DNA of 64,000 nt, from contig RPFO01001794.1 of assembly GCA_009746045.1 (NCBI GenBank), positions 1 to 64,000 on the forward strand. The letters run 5' to 3'. Source of the stretch: Mesostigma viride. Its lineage: Eukaryota; Streptophyta; Mesostigmatophyceae; Mesostigmatales; Mesostigmataceae. Numbering within the stretch: position 1 is the stretch's first letter; every line of letters begins with the position of its first letter. A program made the position numbers and the translations under genes. The notes under the pieces were generated by a model, which was not told the DNA's origin, searched no databases, and saw only the letters and a program-made list of their open reading frames with translations. Of this stretch, positions 20,728 through 30,870 are shown piece by piece.

Positions 20728-21216
20728 GCTACTGCCCAAAGTACATTCACCATAGCCCCTGGCAACGATGGTTTTGCGTTTGTTGTGTCCGCGAACGAGA
20801 AGTATATAGTGGGAACACATACTCTCAACGTCCCCGTCCCGCGCCCGTACTTCCTCGATGTCGATTTTGTTGGCGCCGAGGCGGGCGAGCGACTGGACAC
20901 GTACATTCCAAGTCGATTTGCGGTTAAATTTTTACCGTCTGTCTCGACCATAGCAGGTTTTGGCGCGTCTGATGTGCGACTGAGATACTACGACTTTCAA
21001 ACTGGCAAGGTAACAACGGTGTCAAATGTGGGAGACGTGCAATCAGCGGGCTCGGGTGGGAGCAAGCGCATCATTTATGAACGCACCTGGTCATCGCTAT
21101 CACCTGGCCTCCTAGTGTTAGATATCCCCCCCGACCAGTTCAGTTACTCGGCGAATGAGACAAGAGGCAACGATACGGTACTTGCAACTCACTACGTCGG
21201 CAGTCTGCCCTTTTAG
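20728..21216 (+). pseudogene. Repeat-module surface-like protein B, right (C-terminal) part
   Basis: 163 codons including the stop, with no start of its own after the transposon boundary, begin ATAQSTFTIAPGNDGFAFVV. They continue exactly in frame from 16320 once the transposon and one CA copy are removed. The segment looks like a single beta-rich C-terminal domain and differs from the repeated module. It ends at TAG 21216, followed within 10 nt by an A-tract and the capsid gene promoter. Interrupted by the CACTA insertion but otherwise undamaged, which suggests that the insertion is young. Confidence 0.8.
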
Positions 21217-21244
21217 CGGCGTAAAAAAAAAATGTCTTGAACTC

Positions 21245-21252
21245 TATATATA
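21245..21252 (+). promoter_or_regulatory. TATA-like promoter box of MCP copy 2
   Basis: TATATATA ends 14 nt before the capsid ATG at 21267 and follows a 10-nt A-tract. The same arrangement precedes other viral genes in this window (23131, 45955, 51295), which supports a shared late-type promoter. Confidence 0.6.
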
Positions 21253-21266
21253 CATCCCGATCCAAC

Positions 21267-23105
21267 ATGGGAAGTCACAGCATCATGGCCCTCCGCGCTA
21301 AAGGAACACAAGACGTCTCGCTGATCGTCGATCCAGAGGTCACCTTCTTCAAGACCGTCTATCCGCGCCACACTAATTTTGCGATGGAAGATTCGGAGGT
21401 CACGCAATCCGCTGGCATCGTGGATTACGGCCAATCTGTAGAGTTCAAGCTGCCCCGGTCGGGCGATCTCATCACAAAGGTCATGGCGTACATTGAGATG
21501 TCACCTTTCTTCGTGGCATCGTACGCGCCGTTCGCGAAAGACTTTGGCAGGATCCTGATTGACCACGTGGAGTTGGTGGTGGGTGGGTACTCCATCGAGA
21601 AGATCACGGGCGATTTCTTGCACGTCAACGACATCATGAGCAAGAAGGGGTACGAGAGCAGCGTGGACAACATGCCAGTGGCTCACGGTGGCAGCGTGAA
21701 GATTGACGAGTTGGGTAGGGTTGTAGAGTATGACCGCGCCGATCGGGCTCAGCACATTTACATCCCATTGGAGTTTACCTTCTGCAGGGACCCGGGTCTG
21801 GCTCTCCCCATCATCGCTCTCCAGTACCACGACGTGATTGTTAAGATCCAGTTCAACACGGCCGCGGACATCTTCACCAGGTACTGGCCCGAGTACACCC
21901 CCAACCAGACCGCCGCGCCTTCTGCAATCGTCCCAGCCAAAAACTATGCCGGTACCGACTATGCTACAAACGCCCAGAGAATCGCTGTGGCTGCTGAGGT
22001 TTTTAACGCGCTGGACAAGTCCTATGATGTCAATTTGATCACCAAAAACTTGACAACAGGCCAGGAATCCAAGATCGACAACGACGACTGGTCAGACGGC
22101 TCATATTACAGACGCCTCATGTATGAGGAGTACACCTTTCCTGATTATGGCACATCTCCCTCCCCCCCCGTCCCATCAATAGAAAACATCGTGAGACAGA
22201 CGATGTATGTTTCTGAGTGGTTGACGGAGCTCCCAAAAGATGCCACATCAGGTAGTAACCAGAGATTGGTGGGGTTCACCTTGATATGGAGGGCCAGAGA
22301 CAACTCCCGGAACGTATACACCATGAGCATCGGGAAGGGGTCCAAGAATCCCGGCCTCATCCCCGAAAGCGTCAACGCGCCCACTCCGCCCTCTGCGGGT
22401 GCTTACCCTGCCCCCACCGCACAGGACGTCGCGCTGGCCGAGCCGCGCGGAAGGTGGATCAGGGAACCACCGAGTTTCGCGTGCAAGCTGCTGGTGCGCT
22501 ACATCTACCTGGACGACTTCGAGCGCCGGCAGTTCGCCCTCAACTCGCATGAGTACCTCATCACAGAGGTCCAGCGCTACCAGCAGCACGTGAGCGGGGA
22601 AAACGAGGTGAGCATGGACCTCAAGTTCAACCACCCGGTCAAGGAGCTCCTGTTCTGGTTCAAGCCTGCTGACCTGTCATTCATCAACACCAAGTACCGT
22701 GCCGACGCAGACTTTTCTTACAACGGCTATTGGAAGTTTTGGAATGACAACAGCTTGTTTGGTGACGGCCACCTGTTCACCACCGCCAACCTGTCTCTCA
22801 ATTCCCAAAACATGTACGGCGAGGGGCGCGATCCTATCTATTTCTCCTACGTGCTACCCAGCGAGTTCCACACCCGTGTCGTGAAGGGCAGTCACGTGTA
22901 CTCTATCCCCTTCGCACTTGAGCCCGAGTCGTGGAAGCCGTCCGGCTCTGTGAACATGTCCCGACTGGACAGTGTCAAGCTAAACCTCAAGGGACTCGGC
23001 AAGTCGCCCGGTGGCATCCCGGCAGGTACGATCGATGTCTACGTCACATCTTTCAATGTGCTAAAGATTGCACAGGGCATGGGGGGCAAGCGGTTCGCTT
23101 CATAA
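21267..23105 (+). CDS. Major capsid protein, intact copy (MCP copy 2)
   Basis: A 612-residue nucleocytovirus major capsid protein with the double jelly-roll fold, which forms the trimeric capsomers of the icosahedral shell. ATG 21267 gives MGSHSIMALRAKGTQDVSL, then FFKTVYPRHTNFAMED, FKLPRSGDLI, the conserved IPLEFTFCRDPGLALPIIAL, then YIYLDDFERRQFALNSHEYL, NHPVKELLFWFKPADL, and the C-terminal VNMSRLDSVKLNLK and QGMGGKRFAS. An insertion of roughly 110 residues (about 240-400) between the two jelly rolls makes it longer than copies 1 and 3. Probably the best-preserved and main capsid gene here. Confidence 0.95.
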   Translation: MGSHSIMALRAKGTQDVSLIVDPEVTFFKTVYPRHTNFAMEDSEVTQSAGIVDYGQSVEFKLPRSGDLITKVMAYIEMSPFFVASYAPFAKDFGRILIDHVELVVGGYSIEKITGDFLHVNDIMSKKGYESSVDNMPVAHGGSVKIDELGRVVEYDRADRAQHIYIPLEFTFCRDPGLALPIIALQYHDVIVKIQFNTAADIFTRYWPEYTPNQTAAPSAIVPAKNYAGTDYATNAQRIAVAAEVFNALDKSYDVNLITKNLTTGQESKIDNDDWSDGSYYRRLMYEEYTFPDYGTSPSPPVPSIENIVRQTMYVSEWLTELPKDATSGSNQRLVGFTLIWRARDNSRNVYTMSIGKGSKNPGLIPESVNAPTPPSAGAYPAPTAQDVALAEPRGRWIREPPSFACKLLVRYIYLDDFERRQFALNSHEYLITEVQRYQQHVSGENEVSMDLKFNHPVKELLFWFKPADLSFINTKYRADADFSYNGYWKFWNDNSLFGDGHLFTTANLSLNSQNMYGEGRDPIYFSYVLPSEFHTRVVKGSHVYSIPFALEPESWKPSGSVNMSRLDSVKLNLKGLGKSPGGIPAGTIDVYVTSFNVLKIAQGMGGKRFAS

Positions 23106-23130
23106 GCGCAAAAAAATAAATCTAGAGTGC

Positions 23131-23139
23131 TATATATAT
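23131..23139 (+). promoter_or_regulatory. TATA-like promoter box of MCP copy 3
   Basis: TATATATAT ends 7 nt before the ATG at 23147, with an A-tract at 23110-23116 just after the stop of the preceding capsid gene. The A-tract may also serve as a 3'-end signal for that gene. Confidence 0.55.
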
Positions 23140-23146
23140 CACCAGG

Positions 23147-24512
23147 ATGTCACACGCCGTTCTGTCTCTTCGCGCGAAGGGCCCCCAGGATGCCATGTTA
23201 ACCGTGTCCCCCGAGGTCACCTTCTTTAAGAGCATGTATCCCCGCCACACCAACTTTGCGTTTGCCGACACCGAGGTTGTCCCTTCTAGCGGCATCCCGG
23301 GTTTTGGCCGTATGGTGGAGTTCCAGTTGCCCAAGAGCGGCGACCTTATCACTAAGGCGTACGTCTACATTGAGCTGCCGGCACTGACGGAATGGAAGAG
23401 TACGGCCCCAGCCACTGGCAGGGCCTGGTGGAAGATTTTTGACCCGTTTTATGATGACATCGCGCGCATCCTCATCAAGAAGGTGGAGTTTCGCATCGGT
23501 GGCTACACCATTGAGGAGATGACCGGCGAGTTTATGCATGTGTGGGACCAGCTGACGCGCGACCCCAGCACCAGCCATGTGGAGAACGTCCCCACGCGCC
23601 ACGGTGGCGTGGTGAGGAAGTACGGCGGTGGCCAGACGGCTGTCTACCCAAGCTACATTTACATCCCCCTGCAGTTCTCGTTCTGCGTGGAGGAGGGCAT
23701 GGCGCTCCCTATCATCGCACTACAGTACCACGACGCCCGCATCCGCATCCAGGTGGCTACCAAGGATGAAATTTTCACGCACATGGCGGGTGGGCCCAAG
23801 TACCCTGCCACCACTCTGGCAGCTACCCCTACGGCCTACGCTGTGGAACTCTATCACTACCACTGACACCATCTACCGAACGGCCATGGTGAACCAAATG
23901 GGGGACATCAGCAAGATGCGCCTGGTCCTGCGCTACGTTTATTTGGACGATTTTGAGAGGCGGCAATTCGCCACTAACGCGCACGAGTACCTCATCACAG
24001 CGACGCAGCAATACGATCACTTTGTTGAGAACACTGACCTGGAAACCATCACCCTGCCGTTCTCCCATCCCATCAAGGAGCTCATCTTCTTCTACAAGGC
24101 TGACAACCGCTTGACCGACCCGGCCACCTCAAAAGACCCCACCCAGGCAGTTTGGAACTTTACCAACAAGAATAACCCGGATGGCCACCTGTTCACCACC
24201 GCTAACCTGACGCTCAACTCCCAGCAGGTGTTTGGGGAGGGGCGCGACCCTGTCTACTTTTCTTACCTGCTGCCCCTGCAGACCCACACGTGCATTCCCA
24301 GGGACAAGCACGTCTACGTCATCCCATTCGGTCTCAAGCCAGAGGACTGGAAGCCCACCGGCACCATCAACTTCTCTCGCTTAGATACCGTTAAGCTGGT
24401 GCTGAAGGGGATGGGCACCACTCTTCCTAAGGGGGTCATCACGATCTACGCGCGGTCTTTCAACATTCTCAAGATCACCAATGGCATGGGTGGGCTGCGG
24501 TTCGCCTCGTAA
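23147..24512 (+). pseudogene. Major capsid protein with one frame break (MCP copy 3)
   Basis: A full-length capsid gene of about 455 codons. The first part, from ATG 23147, reads MSHAVLSLRAKGPQDAML, FFKSMYPRHTNFAFAD, FQLPKSGDLITKAYVYIE and IPLQFSFCVEEGMALPIIAL up to about 23860. The second part continues in another frame from about 23840 with YVYLDDFERRQFATNAHEYLI, SHPIKELIFFYKADN, TINFSRLDTVKLVLKG and ITNGMGGLRFAS. The change fits one extra base (or two missing) at about 23830-23865. It lacks the inter-domain insertion of copy 2. Everything else is intact, so the break could be recent or an assembly error. Confidence 0.85.
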
Positions 24513-24812
24513 ACCAAAGGGGTATTGATATTACAATCGCTCACGTGTGCAAGTGCACCGACTAGTGCATGCAGCGGCGTGGATAAGCTGGAATAAGCAT
24601 CATCCAAATGCAGTAAAATGTTTTGAATATAATTATAAACCAAAAGAGTTTTTCATTCATAAACCAACTGTGTATCACATCATGACAACCCAATTGAAAG
24701 TAACAAGTGGCCTTTATTATCAATTAAATAAATAGTTAATAAAACAGTTGTAGTATAAACAACCTGTCTAGCATCACCCACTCAGATGCACGCCATAAAC
24801 TAGCGACACACC
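24513..24812. other. AT-rich intergenic region
   Basis: Separates the convergent capsid and MYND genes. It is AT-rich with repeated ATAAACCAA-like words (24636, 24659) and several ATAATAAA-type signals that may serve as 3' ends for both genes. I see no gene in it. Confidence 0.6.
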
Positions 24813-25565
24813 TTAACCATAGACGTTCCTGAAGTTGCAGAAAGCGTGAAGCTTGCGCTCCAGCATGCGAGAGTGCTCATCCATGGACACCTGCTTGCAT
24901 GCAATCACCACGCGGCAGGACACGCGGTGCTCAGTCCAGTCATATCTTTGGCATTCCTTGCCGCAATAGCGGACAGAAAGGCACCCAGCACACACCCAGA
25001 GCTTTGTTTCCTGCCTGTCCCTCCTGCACATGGAACACCTCCTAGCCTGGATGTCCATAGCATAACTGACAGGGCCGTAGGTTATGCCAAACATGCTCTT
25101 TGCTTCGTCTGCAACCTCGTCTATCATCCGCATCTTGCCCCCCGAAATGCAAAAAGGGATGGGGGAGGCCGCCAGCCTGAAACGCTGGACGAACCTATCC
25201 TCTCGAAGGAGGCCTATCCATGAGACGAATGCTGATGGCCTAACGTAAGGGCACATCAGACACAGGAGCCATTCCCTCACGATTACAGACGTCTCATTGG
25301 CAATTAAAGTGAGCAAGATGTTGGCAGTTACATCTGATTCTTTGAAGCTATCCATCTTGTCCCCAAACTGGGCTTGGCAATTGTGAATAAAAGGCCCAAT
25401 TACCTGCTGGATGGCAGGCATGACATTCAGGGGCTGGACCAGCATGCAGTCGATTTTGAAGAGGTTCTCCATCCTCTCATCTGCCATTATATTGCTCTCA
25501 CGCATTCCATATGGGTGTTTGACGCTGACCTCTATTTCAAACGACTGCATCGTGTCGTCACCCAT
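24813..25565 (-). CDS. MYND-type zinc finger protein
   Basis: ATG 25565 (MGDDTMQSFEIEV) gives 250 residues; the same frame is open further upstream to 25628 but only with a GTG. The C-terminal part carries a complete MYND finger: CSMCRRDRQETKLWVCAGC, then VRYCGKECQRYDWTEHRVSC. MYND fingers bind proline-rich partners and are widespread in algal and protist genomes and in giant viruses. The N-terminal 170 residues look helical and globular but are not recognised. It may be a viral accessory gene or a host gene. No frame damage. Confidence 0.75.
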   Translation of the reverse strand: MGDDTMQSFEIEVSVKHPYGMRESNIMADERMENLFKIDCMLVQPLNVMPAIQQVIGPFIHNCQAQFGDKMDSFKESDVTANILLTLIANETSVIVREWLLCLMCPYVRPSAFVSWIGLLREDRFVQRFRLAASPIPFCISGGKMRMIDEVADEAKSMFGITYGPVSYAMDIQARRCSMCRRDRQETKLWVCAGCLSVRYCGKECQRYDWTEHRVSCRVVIACKQVSMDEHSRMLERKLHAFCNFRNVYG

Positions 25566-25779
25566 TTCCCACGCACGTCCCCGTGTGGCTTTGTAGACTA
25601 GAATTTGTATACTACCCACGGCCTGCACGAATTCAACCCGATTTCGGCAGCCTTTGTTGGCGATGGCTGAACAATAGCTGGTTGGTATGTCATAAAATCG
25701 CTTCTCCTGCGGCTACCTGATCATGGCGCCTCCTTTTTTGCAAAGTCCCCCTTCCTTCAACGTGAATTTTAGCCAATCA

Positions 25780-26350
25780 CGGACGAGTGTCCATATTTTT
25801 AGACGCGCCCCTGGTCCTATAAACCCCTGGTCACTGTAGCTTGTGACAGATTACGGACGAGTGTATATAAAAGCAGATACACCCCAGGTCACTCTAGATT
25901 CGTTCACTTTACGGACGGGTGTATATAAAAACATATACACCCCTGGTCACTCTAGGTTCGTTCACTTTACGGACGGGTGTATATAAAAACATATACACCC
26001 CTGGTCACTCTAGGTTCGTTCACTTTACGGACGGGTGTATCTAAAAACATATACACCCCTGGTCACTCTAGGTTCGTTCACTTTACGGACGGGTGCATAT
26101 AAAAACATATACACCCCTGGTCACTCTAGATTCGTCCACTTTACGGACGGGTGTATCTAAAAACATATACACCCCTGGTCACTCTAGGTTCGTTCACTTT
26201 ACGGACGGGTGCATATAAAAACATATACACCCCTGGTCACTCTAGATTCGTCCACTTTACGGACGGGTGTATATAAAAACATATACACCTATACTGTAGC
26301 TCTCGACAGATTACGGGCGAGTGTCAGTAGCAAAAACATGCACACCTCAT
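25780..26350. repeat. 58-bp palindromic tandem repeat, about eight units
   Basis: Eight head-to-tail units (centres about 25870, 25925, 25984, 26043, 26101, 26160, 26218, 26276), with degenerate units at both ends. Each unit has the hairpin GGGTGTATAT-AAAAAC-ATATACACCC (10-bp arms) followed by CCTGGTCACTCTAGGTTCGT and TCACTTTACGGAC. Variation between units (TATA/TATC/CATA) falls mostly in the arm. No coding frame runs through it. A related single unit lies at 56870-56906. Candidate functions are replication iterons, a repeated promoter (each unit contains TATATAAAA) or a recombination site. Confidence 0.9.
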
Positions 26351-26644
26351 ATACTAGATCTGCAGTAAAGATTTGGTACTAATTAGTACTGCCAGACACG
26401 TGACTGTAATATATTTCCCACGTTGTAATATATATTCATTGAGAATGATAGATTACGAAGGTGAGATAGGCATGCAACATAAGGAAAAAACCGATGACTG
26501 GGAGAATAACCCTGAAGAAATTAATAGTAATCTGACACAGACATCCAAGGATCACGCCAGCGGCACAAGGTACAACTAACTATACATCACAAAACTACAC
26601 GCAGCAACAGCGCTGCCGGCCCACCATGCAGGCCTGGAAGGAAT

Positions 26645-27811
26645 CTAGACCGCGTGGGTCGCGACAAAGTCGGCCCGGGTGCGGCGGAATAACACATCAG
26701 CCACGGTGCGAGTGAGGGCGAGTGACAGACGCTGCCGCCAATACGAGGACCACGTGCGGGCCGACCACGGGGCGGTCTGACCCTCGAGGTCGAGGCGGTC
26801 TTCACGGCGCTGGCAGCACTCGTGGAAAAACTCCGCTGTCTTGGGGCCCATGGCCCCGAACTCCTCAAGGACAAAGGGGATGACCCGGTGGGGCCCCACA
26901 TTGCCGTAGGAGGCAAACTTGTCGCGCTCAGCCACAGCGGCAGCAGCGCCGGCATCCACAGCCGCCCGGAGGATGTGGCGACCGGAAAGCGGCCGAGCCA
27001 CGGAGACATCGATGAGCAGGTGGCAACCCTGCCCGTCGTAGTCAAGCACGGTAATGTCGGGGCGGTGGTTGGGTGAGTAGAGGGCGGCCCCATCCGCGTC
27101 CTCGCACTTAATGGTGGAGTGGGGAAAGACCGACCGAACCATGGCACACACCACCCGGAGGAGAGCGGTATGGAGATAGAGGAACCAGTTCTGGTTCTGC
27201 TGGCCACCCATGCACGCGATGTAGTGCGTCCCAGTAGTATCCAGAGCAAGCCCGCAGCTGCCGCAGGACGCACCCGCCGTGATGAGAGGTTGCGGGGCAA
27301 AGAGCTGGTGGCGGAGAGCGATGGCGTAAAGGGCCGGAACCAGTGTGAACAAAGGGCTCATGGGGAGGGCGCGCAGGAATGCGGACCCCACGCTCCCCTC
27401 AAGGGAAACGGAGTGAAGCCAAGCCTTCCCCTGATCGTTCAAGCTCGCATGCAGACCCATCCAGTCGGCACAGTGTAGTATACCCGCGTAGGTCTTTTGT
27501 TGTTTTTCATGAACGCAGGCAGGGAAGACACTAGGACTGACGACAGTGGACACGCCGGGCGTGCCCCGGGGCAGGCGACGGTGGACGGCCTGAGCGGGGC
27601 GGACGAGGTCGCAAGCCTGCTGGATCCCGAGGTAAGAATCCTGCACAGCCTGCACAAAGGGGAAGGGGGATGGGTAATATATATTTCCCATAGGTTTATA
27701 GCTGGGCGTTTGCTTTGGTTTGAGTGATTTCACTCTGCTGTAAGTAATTATATTTTTAATATATATTTCCCACGATTCGCACTGAACAGGCAGTACCAGG
27801 TGGACTGACAT
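26645..27811 (-). pseudogene. Non-LTR retrotransposon C-terminal region with restriction-like endonuclease, 5' truncated
   Basis: 388 codons on the minus strand. The central part has a CCHC knuckle (CGSCGLALDTTGTHYIAC). It is followed by RPDITVLDYDGQ and HLLIDVSVARP, the R-P-D...D-V core of the restriction-like endonuclease at the C-terminus of several algal and plant non-LTR elements. A helical tail ends in WSSYWRQRLSLALTRTVADVL. No reverse transcriptase is present upstream, which fits the 5' truncation typical of LINE insertions. The N-terminal 60 residues or so are probably not original coding sequence. The motif ATATATTTCCCAC occurs on either side of it (26408 and about 27761). No poly(A) tail is clear. 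Confidence 0.6.
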
Positions 27812-28447
27812 TCGTACGAAAAAAAACTATGGGACAGCTGTCGTGTCTGCTGTTCAGTCCTTTTGGGTGGTTGTCCTGCAACTTGGACTAGTTACCTTTT
27901 AAACGCCTGACTGGGCAAAGAAAAATCTTCTAGAGTGTTTGGCCGGAGCGGGAAGAATGCTTAACTTACCCTTGAGAAATCGGTCATCTTACCGTTTTTT
28001 TGGCGGGCGTGGGAAATAAACGGATCAGCCAAGTAGTCATCTGATAGATTTCTTGGCGGGCGTGGGATCCTGCTGACGTAAACAATAAATTCTTGCGGGC
28101 TGAACGGACTAAACGCAATCCAGTCCCTCGAATTCGTGTTTACGTGTCGTATATCTGCTGGATCCCACGTCATTTCCAGCGCATATGCGAGATCTTGGAT
28201 CTTTTAGTGAGAATCAGGCCTTGCTGACTAGAGGTAGATATTATGAGCCCCTAGTTTTTCCACACGGACCCCGCCGTGACCTTGGGCACTGTCGGCCGGC
28301 TAGGGCTTTGGAAGGACAAACACGGGCGGCTGCGAGCCAAAACCTTCCATTTACTGGTGGTACAGGTGCAAAGTGCGCACCAGCCTGCGCACCAGCCTGC
28401 AATCAACGATTTTTGCCTGGAGCCCACGCCCTTCCTGCCGATTGACC
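27812..28447. other. Intergenic region with paired GGCGGGCGTGGGA motifs
   Basis: Contains two copies of GGCGGGCGTGGGA (28002-28014 and 28055-28067, 53 bp apart), each preceded by a T-rich stretch, and an A-tract at 27819-27826. No gene was recognised. The motifs could be control elements for the KilA-N gene that starts at 28448. Confidence 0.45.
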
Positions 28448-29518
28448 ATGGAGTCAAAACTTATTTCCTTTAAGGTTTCGTGCGACAGGACAGGAACTGT
28501 GTCGGATTATTGCGCTCTTATACCCGTCGATAATCCAGCTAAACTGCCCATGCTCGACTTGAGCAGGGCATATCATGATCTTGCATTGGACCCCAAGAAG
28601 CTATCAAAGCTGGGCCAGTCACTGTCCCTGTCCGTGGACAAGGGTAGGATTTCGTGCGGGTGCAAGCACCACGTTTTTGTAGACTTCCCATCTGCCCTGC
28701 AGCACCTGATGAAGAAGTCGGTGTTTCTTGCCGGTGCCGTCATCGAAGGGGGGCGACGGCAGGCGTTTATTCGTTTTCGTCATCGTCGGGCGGTTCTGTC
28801 GCCACTCCCGCGTCTTCGGGCGCTCCCACACCCCACACGCCGTCTTCGGGCGCAGCCCCCTTCACACAAGCCTCTGTCGTCGACACGCCCCAGCCGTCGG
28901 TGGCGACTGTTTATCCGTCGGTGTCGACCGCCCAGCCGTCGGCATTTGCTGCAGGCGACCGCGTCGACACGAGGTCGCAGGCTGAGAAGGAGTGCTTTGG
29001 GCTAATTTACCCCAGCGACCTTCCTCCCGAATACGAGCCTTACAAGCTGACCCATCGTTGTTTCCTGGTCCGTTTTGCAGAGACGGAAACCCCACGGATT
29101 GTCCCACAGGACAATCAAACCAGGTTGGTGAATTTCACCAAGATTTGCCCAGCTGGGGTCAATGTCTGCCAGTTTTTGGGTTCGGCTTCGTGCAAGGAGT
29201 TGCTAGACTCCTTGCCCCTCAACCAGGAGTCAGTCACGATCAAGACTGGCCCAAACTGCATGAGGGGCACGTACTTTCACGCTGAGGTGGCCCTGCTGCT
29301 GGCGTGCAGGTTGTTTCCCAAGCTGGCTGTGTTTGTCATCAGGATCAGTGCCGACCTGCTGATCAACGACCCCCATTCAGTGGCAGTGCTGGCACAGCGT
29401 CTGACACGCACTGCGGATGCGGTGGATGACGCGGTCTCCCGGGTGAGGGAGCAGCAGTGCAAGGCCCTGAGGGCAGAGGCGAACGAGGCGCGCGCGCTGT
29501 GCCGTCAGGTGAAGGGGG

Positions 29519-29745
29519 AGTTGGTGGCAAGTGGCGCGCAGGTCGCGGTGCTCACCCAGGATCTGGCGTCTGCCCAGGGTGCATTGGTGGCAAGTGGCGC
29601 GCAGGTGGCGGTGCTCACCCAGGATCTGGCATCTGCCCAGGGTGCATTGGTGGCAAGTGGCGCGCAGGTGGCGGTGCTCACCCAGGATCTGGCATCTGCC
29701 CAGGGTGCATTGGTGGCAAGTGACTCGCAGGTGGCGGCGCTCACC
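29519..29745 (+). repeat. 63-bp tandem repeat encoding a 21-residue coiled-coil unit
   Basis: Four near-identical 63-bp units (GGTGCATTGGTGGCAAGTGG ... CATCTGCCCAG) encode 21 residues, exactly three heptads, so copy-number change keeps the coiled-coil register. The first and last units have diverged most. Confidence 0.9.
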
Positions 29746-30487
29746 CAGAAGCTGGCGGGGGCCGAGAAGCTCGTGGCGGATGCAAGGGATTGGGTGGCTG
29801 GAAACAAGCACGCCCTTGACAAGGGCGCGTCACTCCTCGAACTCGCTGAGAAGGAGGTGGTGGAATTGCGGAGGCAGCTGTCGGCTGCAAGGGAGGAGGC
29901 ACGCCCCAGCGCGACCGCCAGCTTGACGGCAGCGGGGCCGTCCAGCTCAACGGGCATTCTGGCGTCTGTTGCCAGGCACACGCTGGAACTGGAGAGGGAG
30001 ATTTTGCGGGAGAGGGCGCAGGCGGATAGGGAGAGGGCGCAGGCGGTGGCGGATGCGGAGGAGCGTACACTCGCGGTCCACAACAAGACCATTGAGGTGG
30101 AGACGGCGCGGATGAAGGCTGCTGATGCGGCGGCGGCGACTGCAACAGCACAGGCGCGGCTGGTGGATGCGCGGGTGGAGGAGCTCAGGGAGACCCTTCG
30201 CGTGCAGCAGCTGGAGCATCAGAAGGCGACAGCAGTGGCCAGGGCGGAGGAGCAGCGTACCATCCAGCGGCAAGACGAGCAAGCCAACCAGCTCGCGATT
30301 AGGGAGATGGAGGCCAGGGGCAGGCACGAGTGCTGCATGGCGAGGGCCCGGTTTTTCAGGGAGCAGTCGCAGCAGGGGGTGGGGGGCAGGTGCAGCAGGG
30401 GGGTCCGGTGTGGCAGCAGGTGCGTGTGTCCCGCCTGCTGTTGCTGCTGCCGCTCTTGGTGCTGCTTTGCGCGGAGGTGCTGGTTTT

Positions 30488-30870
30488 GCCTCTCTGGGTG
30501 CTGCTGTTGCTGGTGCTGCTGTTGCTGGTGCTGCTGGTGCTGGTGCTGGTGCTGGTGCTGGTGCTGGTGCTGGTGCTGCTGGTGCTGGTGCAGGTGCAGG
30601 TGCTGCTGCAGGTGCTGGTGCTGGTGCTGGTGCTGGTGCTGCTGGTGCTGGTGCAGGTGCAGGTGCTGCTGCAGGTGCTGGTGCTGGTGCTGGTGCTGCT
30701 GGTGCTGGTGCAGGTGCAGGTGCTGCTGGTGCTGGTGCAGGTGCAGGTGCTGCTGCAGGTGCAGGTGCTTCTGGTGCTGGTGCTGCTGGTGCTGGTGCAG
30801 GTGCAGGTGCTGCTGCAGGTGCAGGTGCTTCTGGTGCTGGTGCTGCTGGTGCTGGTGCTGCATGTGCTGG
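30488..30870 (+). repeat. GCTGGT/GCAGGT microsatellite tract
   Basis: About 380 bp of GCTGGTGCTGGTGCAGGT-type repeat, with higher-order blocks of about 60-66 bp. In frame with the downstream part of the gene it encodes (Ala-Gly)n; in the frame continuing from upstream it would give Cys/Trp-rich nonsense. The shift in frame occurs just before it, at G runs near 30370-30400. Confidence 0.9.

Noticed and set aside
25780-26350. CRISPR array
   Set aside because: The units are contiguous and nearly identical throughout; there are no unique spacers between repeats and no cas genes.
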